Shown: one piece after another, positions 57,301 to 64,000 of the stretch
Numbering within the stretch: the first letter of the stretch is position 1
How the letters are laid out: each line of letters starts with the position of its first letter
NCBI GenBank assembly: GCA_029465975.1
Contig: CM055730.1
Span: forward strand, 12,327,934-12,391,933
Direction: 5' to 3'
DNA: 64,000 nucleotides
DNA from: Dallia pectoralis
Taxonomy: Eukaryota; Chordata; Actinopteri; Esociformes; Umbridae
Notes under the pieces: generated by a model
What the model saw: only the letters and a program-made list of their open reading frames with translations
Database searches by the model: none
What the model was told of the DNA's origin: nothing
Program-made: the position numbers and the translations under genes

Positions 57301-60300
57301 CCAAGATACTAACATAGGGGAACAGAACAGACAGAGATGTACATCTACTGTTGTTGGTGCAATAAAAAGTCAATGTGTGGTGAATGAGGGCACATGTTGA
57401 GGCAACAACTGGGATCAACTCCAGTTTAAAGTTGCTCTAACCCTTTTGGTGAGCCTCTGGTTCTCCCTTTCGGCCTTGAGGAGGCGAGCCGACACATCTT
57501 CACTGGCAGAGCGCCTCAACTCTTCCACAGTTTTCAGCAGGGCCTGGTTCTCCTTCTCCAGCTTCAGCAGGCGACTGGACGTCAGCTCGTTCACCTCATG
57601 GCCCAGAGACTTCTGAGGCACTGCGCAATGAAATCAACCCCGTTTAAGATACACAAGAACATACTGTACACAACCGTTACGCGTTTCCTATTAGTATTGA
57701 GGAAGTCTGCCAGTGGAAGAAGAAGTATGGGACATCTGATATTAAGATATACAGCTGTACACTAGTTAATGAGGAAATGGACAGTTTATTTTAATCCCAG
57801 ACCAGTTAACCCTATTTAAACCGTGCCAAATCCCAGCCGCTGCTAATCCGAGTCTTGGACTCATTGAATATTAATTACAGAACTTAATCATGTGTAAATA
57901 AACCCTTTCCAATCTGGTGAGCATGATGGACCAGAGCCAGGATCCTTGGCTTGGGTCAGAGCCATAGTCCCTGTGTTGTCCTGCCCGAGGCAGTTAAAAC
58001 AGGCTGCTCACCCTCTGTCAGGTCTGGGGTCTTGGAGAGCTGCTCCAACTCCCAGCCCAGGTGAAGGGACTCCTCCATGCTCTGTTTCTGGCCCATTTCC
58101 AGAACCAGGTTCTCCTCAAGCAGCTCCTCAATACGCTTCCTGTCCATGTCCCGCTCCTGATACAGACATACATCATTTAGTGTATCCAGCATGGCCGCTC
58201 GTACGCCCTCGAGGACCATGACCTGTAATAGGTTGTACTAAATCGCTCTTCCTCTCACCATTTCCATGTCGTGGATCTTGGATTTGAGCTGCAGGCTCTC
58301 TTTCTCCAATTCGTGAAGTTTGTCCGAACGAGCTCTGGTGCCTTCAAGCTGGTCCTCTAGCATGGCCTTGGTCTCAAGCAGAATCTGGTTGTCCTCCTTT
58401 AGCTCCTGTGGAGGCCAACATAGACACCACACACATCAACAGCCATATTCAGTACCATCACCACAACTAGTAATTCAATCATCAGTCAATCAACAAGTCA
58501 GTAATGGATGCTTCATTGATGCTTCAAGCAGAGAGTTCCCATTCAGTGCGTCTCCTTGGGCATACCTCCACTCTGGCTTTATAGAACTCAATGTCATGTA
58601 GCCTCTCCTTGTAGCGCGCCAGCTCACTCTCTAGCTTGTCCACTCGGATGGCCTTCTCCCTCAGAGCATCCAGCTCATCCCGATAGGACCTGGCAGAACG
58701 AGCGTCTGACAACAGCTGCAGGCTCTGTGGACCAACGAACAAAACTACTAATGTCAGGAACCGAGTCAATTAACAGTTTCAATGCACGGAAAGGTTTGTG
58801 TATAAACACTAAGCCTACATCCCATCTTACTCACACTGATCGTCGCCTATCTGAGAGCTGTTCATTGGAGTGCAAGACCAGTGTGGGTGTCTCCGCAGAA
58901 AGAAAGTCAAGTACACACACACACACGCAACACTTATTTTGATGTAAAAGTCAGCATGTTGGAGAGTTCAAATTGTCTATGCAGATTTTGGAATAATCAC
59001 ATGAAAATCTGTTGCCATCCTGACACAAACCTAGGTTAGGTCACAGTCTGTACCCAGATACTGGTTTTACAGTCGCCCATGGAAACCACAGAGCAGAGCC
59101 AGAGACATCGTTTAATGAAGTCAATTACACAAATGTATTTTTTTCAATATTTAATTGCAGCCCTTATTAGGATTTTAAGCATTGTATGGTGTAATATGGT
59201 GGCATGATTACATTTCGTCTAATGAATTTGGCTCTGGTGTTTAAAGAATTCTGTCTGTTAACCATTATGATACTGTTCAAAACCGATGAAACTCAAAATG
59301 TACAGTTCTTACTAGTGACGATGGAAAATTATTGTAAATGTGTAATAGGCAGAAGGGATTGTCTTCTGATTAAGTGATATTTATAGTTTCTATAATAATC
59401 ATGGCAAAAAGGCTAGATATTAATGCTTGTTTTAACAATGTAGTACATGTATCCTAAAGCAGCTAATAAATAATATTAGCGTAATTTAACTTGACCAAAA
59501 TTATATATTGCCTTAGAAACAGCAAAGATCCCAAATCTCCTCACTGGACCAGAGCGAAACAAATCACTTGTCTACAGAACCCACAAAACATATATTCTAA
59601 CCGCAGACAGGTTTAATGCACACATCAGCCAAAGCATTTGGTTCCTCGCTAATCACTCGCCATGTTCATCTGCTCCTATCTTTTCACAAACCACTATAAG
59701 GAGTTAACTAAATCATTAGGAATTGAACACGAGAGGTAGCGGTAGAGGCAGAGGTTGCGGCAGAGGTAGAGGCAGAGGTAGCGGTAGAGGCAGAGGTAGC
59801 GGTAGAGGTAGCGGTAGAGGCAGCGGTAGAGGCAGCGGTAGAGGCAGAGGTAGCGGTAGAGGTAGCGGTAGAGGCAGCGGTAGAGGCAGCGGTAGAGGCA
59901 GAGGTAGCGGCAGAGGTAGCGGCAGAGGTAGAGGCAGAGGTAGAGGCAGAGATACATTGTGTACCAAGCAGATGAACTAGATGTCTTGATTATACAGGAT
60001 GTAAACCTTCAGCTAGGAGATAAAAACACATCAATAATAATAATAATAATTCATTACATTTATATAGCGCTTTTCTTCCTGGGAACTCAAAGCGCTTTTA
60101 CATGATAGGGGGAATCTCCTCAACCACCACCAATGTGCAGCATCCACCTGGATGACGTGACGGCAGCCATATTGCGCCAGAACGCACACCACACACCAGC
60201 TTACTGGTGGAGAGGAGACGGTAATGATGAAGCCAATTAGTGTATATATGGGGATGATTAGGTGGCCATGATGGACAGAGGACAAGGGGCAGATTTGGCC

Positions 60301-63300
60301 AGGATGCCGGGGTTACACCCCTACTCTTGATCGATGGACATCCTGGGGTTTTTAATGACCACAGCGAGTCAAGGCCTCGGTTTAACGTCTCATCCGAAGG
60401 ACGGTGCTTTTTGACAGTATAGTGTCCCCATCACTATACTGGGGCGTTAGGACCCACACAGACCAGAATGCAGCCCATTTTGGCCTCACTAACACCTCTT
60501 CCAGCAGCAACCAGGTTCATCATCATCAACATCACTTCACTTCTCCTGTGATTTATTTGTGTTGTTTTGTACCTCCTGCTGAATCCTCTTATTCTCCATC
60601 TCCATGTTGTCCAGCTCCTGTCTACAGTCCAGCAGCTGCTCACTCTTCTCCTCCCTGTCAGAGAAAGACAGTCAATCCATTTCTGATTTTAATTGAACGT
60701 ATCCATCTAAAGGTTGTTAACCTATTCAACATTTGCTTTAGTGACAAATTGTAATTGGCTGATATTGCTATGGATAGTTATTATTTAAATAGCCAAGCAG
60801 CTCAAACATGACAGTTGAAAGTTGTTCTTGAATACATTTTCAATGTAAGGCAAGTTTATTTTTATATAGCACATTTCATTATGCCAGGGCAATTCAAAAT
60901 GCTGTACATTATTTGGCCAAAAAGGAAAAAAATGTCAGGCATACTAAAAATACATCAATCATAAATGACAAAGCAAAGACAAAAGTGTAAAAAAAAGAAC
61001 AAATAAAATACCCCCAGACCTAAAAGTACATTAAAATGTAATTATTGTGCAGTAGAAACCAAAGGTTGTTAGCCTAGATTTGAAAGTTGGCGCAAGTCTT
61101 AAAATTGTAATGCTAGCTTTGAGCGTACTAATAAAGTCACTTGTTGAAAGCTGCTTATTGTGACTAACACACACATACATACACAACCACACACACACAC
61201 ACAAACACACTCTGTTGTGTTTTGAGCTCTTAAATCTCATCCCACTATAGATCCTGTCATCAGACATTCAACAGCAACAAAACATCGTTTTAACACCTTT
61301 CACTGTATTTGAGTCAAGCCCAGCACTAAGCTGCAAACACAACATTGACTCATAATAACAACCCTGGTAACACGGCCCACCTGCATTTTCCAGTCTAACA
61401 TTCACAGTAGACAAGGCACCATACATTATACAAGCCTTGACAGGAATGAGATATAGATGGTGTCTCTATGGGCTAGATCAATCTATCCCTGATTTCTTGC
61501 TTACCGTAATATTATAGGTTTTGTGCAACAACAAAAAAAACATTACCACTAACTAAGCCAGTTTCTTTAATATATTTAGCCAAAGGTATGGTACTTTCTC
61601 TTCCCCAGGGGCACCTTGGTTGACAACCAGGACATCTTAATGTCTATTTATTTAAGCAATAAGGCATGAACAGGCGTGGTATACGGCCAATGAGGGTTGT
61701 TCTCAGACACAACAAAACCTGTGGTGACATTTCATATAGCACAGCGTACCGTCAACTTCCAGGGTTGGAACAATTGGTTTTGTTTTTATAGGAACTCTGT
61801 AGGTCAAAGAGGCTTCATCTGACCTGGGCTAACTAGGCAATGACCCTAGCGTCAGAAGTGGCTTGGGTATCTGTGACCCTAGCGTCAGATATTGCTTGGG
61901 TATCTGGAGTGTCTCTACAGGTCCACAGCATATCCAGAAAAAGTGGAGTATCTTTACATTTTATGATAACCATAAAAATCTAGATTGCTCAGAACTAGTT
62001 AAAACCAGCTTTTGTCTGTATGAAAGGCCAACCACAATACTGGACAAACCACTTCCATACCACAGACGTAATACAGAGAATTTAGTCAGCAATGTGACAA
62101 CATGGAAATGCATGTCCTAGTATTTGAGGCTTGACTGGGAATAACTCAGTTAATGCAGTCATTTGTCCTAAACTACAAGCTAACCACACTTGCAGCTTAA
62201 AAGAGCAGTTTTAAAAACAAGTCTGCCCACTTAAGAGGTTACTCGGAACAATTATATTTTATTAATGTTCAGGCAATTTTTTATTTAAACTAACATGTAG
62301 ACAGTGTACCAATATGGCATTAATGTGTGAAAATTGCTACAGCACTTCTGCTATTCATTTAACAGATGCCGTCATCTAGAACAATTTAAATGACTAATTT
62401 GAATAATGTGCCTTGCTTAAGAGCATAGGAACATACTTTCAACTTGTTAGACCAGAAATTCAGACCAATAACCTTTTGGTTACAAACCCAACATGAACCA
62501 CTATACTATCAGCTTTAGCCGTCACCATTGCCTGGTTTTGTACTGGCTCTACTAGCGAGGGATAGCAGTTCTCTGCAGGGCATGGCAATTGAACTTTACC
62601 AAAATCAGCAGCTTAGTTTGGGCATCCCAACATCACTTCCTCTTGAAAGATAACAAGCTTCTTGTTACAAACCCCCTGTTTGATCAACTGACCACTGGCC
62701 TTTGTCTCTGGTCATAGTTAATGGACTCTAATGAGGAAGTTAAATCATTTATGACAACAATGTGAAAGAGGTCTAGTACGATGACATCAGAACATTTACT
62801 GGAGAACAATTTGCTCAATGAGAGTAGAGGAAATGTATTCTTCTCGAACAATATCCCTGACATGTAAAAAGTTAAAGTTCCGCAAACATTGTCCTGCATT
62901 TGCTGTCCTCTTAGATCAGCGTTGGAGGATTCCATGACCTGGAGAACAGAAAATGGGATACTCCACAGACAGACAGACCGTGCTGATTCACGATTCCCTG
63001 CTCTAATGACATAGTCCTTAGTGTTTTTTTATCACTAGGCAGTCATGAGATTGCAGCTGATTAATTCTAAATGTCACATTTAGACATCCTCCTAGACGGC
63101 ACATACGACAGCGGAGTATCCTGCATGTTAGAGAGCGTTGCATTTTAATTACTAGCTGAATGAAAAGCTAATTCAGAAGAGAAAACCTACAGGACAGTAA
63201 ATCTCCAGGAACATGGCTGCACAGCTCTGCTCTAACTTGATGTGTTAACAGATACTTCATGGACCAAAGGTGTTTTTAGTCTACCTAAAAACACTCAGTC

Positions 63301-63521
63301 CACTTAGATGTGTTGTAGAATGGCAGTTGGAAAGGCAGTGTGTGTACTTACAGCACCTGGCGCAGGCGTCTGATCTTGGCCTTGGCGTCTGCCAGCTCAA
63401 CAGACAGGTGCTGGCGGCTCTCTGTGCGTCGCATGCTGGGCGAGTCGTTGGGCGACTGGGCAAAGAGCGGTTGGGGAGAGTACTGCCCACAGTCCCTCTC
63501 CTGGGTCAGCTCCACTATAGT
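38386..63521 (-). CDS. ccdc88a: ccdc88a (girdin/GIV), 25 consecutive coding exons; 5' end outside the window
   Basis: Exons 5' to 3': 63352-63521, 60573-60654, 58566-58724, 58259-58405, 58012-58156, 57442-57620, 56286-56423, 55704-56018, 54786-55541, 53011-53141, 52505-52643, 52022-52204, 51717-51878, 50938-51215, 50682-50825, 50074-50260, 48159-48304, 47940-48032, 47195-47397, 45260-45337, 44167-44379, 42662-42724, 39980-40063, 39517-39782, 38386-39333. They total 5409 nt, 1802 codons plus stop, with every phase matching. Girdin is a large actin- and membrane-associated scaffold and G-protein modulator. The part here starts after the N-terminal Hook-type domain (TIVELTQERD), runs through a long heptad-rich coiled coil (about residues 50-1180 of this segment), a basic segment (RRGNWIALKMKKLIKP) and a Ser-rich tail. 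Human girdin has 1871 residues, so roughly 200 N-terminal residues are missing. Confidence 0.95.
39980..40063 (-). CDS. ccdc88a: ccdc88a 84-nt exon
   Basis: The acceptor is CTCTGTCCAG|CCTCC and the donor CCAAAG|GTACAA. It encodes ASRPSSLHNIKTISSNSNNS and a short SHSSPLGAK end. Matches girdin's ASRPASLDSGRTSTSNSNN region. Symmetric phase 1-1. Confidence 0.85.
40262..41634. repeat. 18/22-bp minisatellite in a ccdc88a intron
   Basis: About 1.37 kb made of an 18-bp unit (gactgtaccaggacgggt; about 14 at the low end) and a 22-bp unit (gattgattgtaccaggacgg + gt), with some 18-bp units mixed in again near 41320-41430. The 22-mer looks like the 18-mer plus a GATT duplication. A minus-strand frame of 520 codons through it is an artefact. 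Confidence 0.95.
42124..42525. repeat. 24-bp GC-rich minisatellite, about 17 copies
   Basis: The unit is cggcagagacaggcgccgcc + cata/catc, with 3-4 CpG per unit and a central GGCGCC palindrome. The main variant is A/C in the CATA/CATC position, which sorts into blocks. Confidence 0.95.
42662..42724 (-). CDS. ccdc88a: ccdc88a 63-nt exon between two minisatellites
   Basis: The acceptor is TCTCCACCAG|AAAACG and the donor CAAG|GTAAGA. It encodes ENASCEDVPASSNDPIGVTG plus Q. Symmetric phase 1-1, so it can be skipped. It aligns in position with the girdin segment containing SFEDIS...GVSDDS. A 24-bp array ends about 137 bp to one side, and a 14-bp array starts about 60 bp to the other. Confidence 0.75.
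42790..43118. repeat. 14-bp minisatellite, about 23 copies
   Basis: Unit gacgggcccctaca, with a variant gaccggcccctaca. The two variants alternate at the low end and the second takes over towards 43118. Confidence 0.95.
43305..43900. repeat. 26-bp G-rich minisatellite, about 23 copies
   Basis: Unit gtacgccaggggtctagggg + cagtct. Each unit holds two GGGG runs on the plus strand (one weakened to GGGA in variants at both ends). Confidence 0.95.
44380..45259. other. ccdc88a intron between the 213-nt exon and the 78-nt cassette exon
   Basis: An A-rich stretch at about 44580-44700 is the only notable feature. Confidence 0.4.
45260..45337 (-). CDS. ccdc88a: ccdc88a 78-nt cassette exon (basic RLPFMRNRSKEKDKEK)
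   Basis: A symmetric phase 1-1 exon coding TLKRLPFMRNRSKEKD then KEKSIYRRSM. The acceptor is ATTGACAG|CTCTG and the donor CCATGT|GTAAGA. The equivalent girdin segment (LKRLPFLRNR...YRRSM) is present in some mammalian isoforms and absent from others, so optional inclusion is likely. It confirms ccdc88a rather than ccdc88c. Confidence 0.85.
45540..45672. repeat. CA-rich microsatellite runs
   Basis: CA/CG dinucleotide runs at about 45548-45562 and 45636-45672 in the intron upstream (sense) of the 78-nt cassette exon. Confidence 0.8.
45965..46215. repeat. 39-bp minisatellite, 6 copies
   Basis: Unit gcagtgacctgccagtggaa + ctcctggtttctacactgc. Copies are almost identical, with a C/T variant in ctcctgg/ctcttgg. 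Open in frame because 39 is divisible by 3; not coding. Confidence 0.95.
46216..47194. other. ccdc88a intron, part
   Basis: No exon, repeat or RNA feature recognised. Confidence 0.4.
47195..47397 (-). CDS. ccdc88a: ccdc88a exon with basic RRGNWIALKMKKLIK segment
   Basis: This exon joins the coiled coil to the tail. It is entered in phase 2 from an exon ending CGTAG|GCAAGT (GC donor at 47939-47938), giving R-R-R-G-N-W. It carries the basic stretch and SLTLTPTRSESSEGF, well conserved with girdin. Its acceptor (GTCTCTCAG|ACGG) directly abuts a 14-bp pyrimidine-rich (on the minus strand) tandem array. The donor is AGCAGCA|GTAAGT. Confidence 0.9.
47398..47573. repeat. 14-bp minisatellite at a ccdc88a splice acceptor, about 12 copies
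   Basis: Unit gacgcagacagaaa on the plus strand, with variants gacgcagacagaga and gacgcacacagaga in blocks. On the minus (sense) strand it is pyrimidine-rich and ends at the CAG acceptor of the exon at 47397. Confidence 0.95.
48730..50058. repeat. 44-bp minisatellite, about 30 copies
   Basis: Unit gtggggttgtcacagtagtt + aatgggaggtagatatggtgagaa, with variants (gggagg/gagagg, tggtgag/tggagag). It fills about three quarters of the 1769-nt intron between exons 50074-50260 and 48159-48304 and stops about 16 nt from the donor. Confidence 0.95.
52690..52915. repeat. 44-bp minisatellite, about 5 copies
   Basis: Unit gcagtgtgtctgcaacacgt + gcaggtgttactccacctttagtg. Moderately diverged. Different from the other 44-bp array. 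Confidence 0.9.
53225..54165 (+). mobile_element. Tc1-like transposon fossil in a ccdc88a intron
   Basis: The left part (gccgttcaaaagttcagtca) resembles a Tc1 inverted-repeat region. At about 53810-53880 'cttggtggagggaatgtgat' and 'ggtctgggactgttttggtg' match the GGGNVMVWDCF segment of Tc1 transposases. The copy is shortened and full of stops. Confidence 0.7.
54187..54786. repeat. 31-bp minisatellite derived from a 5' splice site, about 19 copies
   Basis: Unit (plus) tttggctacctccatagtaa + tatctaaacca. On the sense (minus) strand each unit contains AGAG or GGAG followed by GTAGCCAAA (or GTAGCAAAA), the same as the real donor CGAGAG|GTAGCCAAA at 54786/54785. Confidence 0.93.
54786..55541 (-). 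CDS. ccdc88a: ccdc88a large coiled-coil exon
   Basis: A 756-nt exon coding 252 residues of nearly unbroken heptads with recurring LEKEN/LEQEN blocks, the parallel dimeric coiled coil of girdin. The acceptor is AATCCACAG|GTTGTG. The donor is CGAGAG|GTAGCC, the last base before a 31-bp minisatellite built from the same donor sequence. Girdin's TLVTLRE motif forms its end and continues with ELVSEKLRTQQMNND in the next exon (53141-53011). Confidence 0.93.
59733..59952. repeat. 6/12-bp purine-rich repeat
   Basis: Repeats of ggtagaggcagc/ggtagaggcaga and shorter forms. Read on the plus strand it gives Arg-Gly-Ser-Gly, and on the minus strand Leu-Pro or Leu-Tyr runs. All are artefacts inside an intron. 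Confidence 0.93.
60030..60440. repeat. interspersed repeat with (AAT)n and 'tatagcgctttt' end
   Basis: An (AAT)n run at 60035-60052 is followed by 'acatttatatagcgcttttc' and about 370 bp of moderately GC-rich sequence. This resembles a common fish retroposon end in reverse orientation. Class unresolved. Confidence 0.5.
60850..61215. repeat. retroposon 3'-tail fragment and CA run
   Basis: 'aaggcaagtttatttttata' and 'tagcacatttcatta' with 'ggcaattcaaaatgctgtac' match a widespread fish retroposon tail. A (CA)n run lies at about 61165-61209. Confidence 0.5.
62345..62530. repeat. degenerate SINE/LINE-derived repeat
   Basis: 'catttaacagatgccgtcat' and 'ccttttggttacaaacccaa' resemble a repeat found across fish genomes (CATTTAGCAGACGC... 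and CCTTTTGGTTACTGGCCCAA). Diverged. Confidence 0.45.
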
Positions 63522-64000
63522 CTGATAGGAAAAAAAACAACACTTGTTTGGACCAAATGTAATAAATCATCAACATTCTTTGCATTTATTGTCACGAAAG
63601 GCAAACAAGTCTTGTTGCATCTAGCGAAATACTATGTGGTTTCCAGGGTTGTGGTAGCAGACAGGATGTTTTCTAAATAAATACCAATGTTGGTTAGGAT
63701 ATCTGACTAGTCCAAAAGGTCCCTGATTCTAATCCCCCTACTGCCCTGATGAAATCCATGTTGTGTGATGGGAGAAAAATATAATTACAATGTTGAATGG
63801 GCTCCTAGCACCTGGATAATGTACTGTATAGATAATGACTTTTATTTTGATGTACCTTTTCGGGAAACGCTCAGTGTGAGCTTAGCATTGTTAGCGCTCA
63901 GAATAAATAAACCGAACGAAACCTGGTGTGTACAGTCCTTTGATTTAATAATGAGTTTATAGAAATTTGAAACGAATAATCAATCATTCTCAAAATCTTG
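63522..64000. other. ccdc88a intron upstream of the first exon in view
   Basis: No upstream girdin exon was recognised. The next expected segment (the end of the N-terminal Hook-type domain) must be beyond 64000. Confidence 0.45.

Larger units (their letters stand above)
55542..60572. other. ccdc88a introns, unlabelled parts
   Basis: Introns longer than 300 nt here (56424-57441, 57621-58011, 58725-60572) contain no extra exon that I can support, apart from the labelled repeats. Confidence 0.4.
60655..63351. other. ccdc88a intron
   Basis: Other than the two repeat fragments listed, AT-rich sequence with no supported exon or RNA gene. Confidence 0.4.

Noticed and set aside
59694..59980. Leu-Pro and Arg-Gly-Ser repeat frames resembling an RGG-type protein
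   Set aside because: Simple purine repeat within an intron, with no start context or homology outside the repeat.
63700..63740. tRNA B-box-like 'ggtccctgattctaatcccc'
   Set aside because: No matching A box or cloverleaf could be drawn. At most a SINE remnant.

Overview
This is a piece of a bony-fish (teleost) chromosome. It has spliced vertebrate genes with GT-AG and GC-AG introns, AT-rich introns, long minisatellites, and many dead Tc1-like DNA transposons. The Tc1 families resemble those common in salmonids and pike, so a salmoniform or esociform fish is likely; this is inference from repeat type, not proof.

The gene order matches the human 2p16 neighbourhood. It runs rtn4 (minus, partial, about 1.3-12.4 kb), clhc1 (minus, complete except a few N-terminal residues, 23.9-26.9 kb), rps27a (plus, complete, 27.3-29.8 kb), prorsd1 (plus, complete, 30.6-31.8 kb) and ccdc88a/girdin (minus, 38.4-63.5 kb, with the 5' end beyond the window). 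MTIF2, which lies between RPS27A and PRORSD1P in humans, is not in the 0.8 kb gap here. Exon structures were built by hand. The internal reading frame closes in every gene, and each product aligns by eye with its family.

The rtn4 part holds the long-isoform exon 1, a 54-nt exon with a GC donor, a 1.8-kb isoform-specific exon and a separate short first exon of Nogo-C type. The membrane (RHD) exons are beyond the left edge. Between rtn4 and clhc1 lie about 11.5 kb of repeats, including a nested pair of Tc1-like fossils. clhc1 and rps27a are head to head across about 0.4 kb. A gutted Ty3/Gypsy element follows prorsd1.

The ccdc88a section is the most unusual. Twenty-five consecutive coding exons (1802 codons) are interspersed with ten different minisatellite arrays covering about a fifth of the locus. 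Several arrays abut splice sites. One 31-bp array appears to have grown out of an exon's own 5' splice site, so every unit carries a decoy donor. The protein ends in a Daple-like PDZ ligand (YGCI). I found no clearly new gene system. The best leads are the splice-site-derived array, the excess of GC-AG introns, a candidate rtn4 microexon and the ccdc88a C-terminus.
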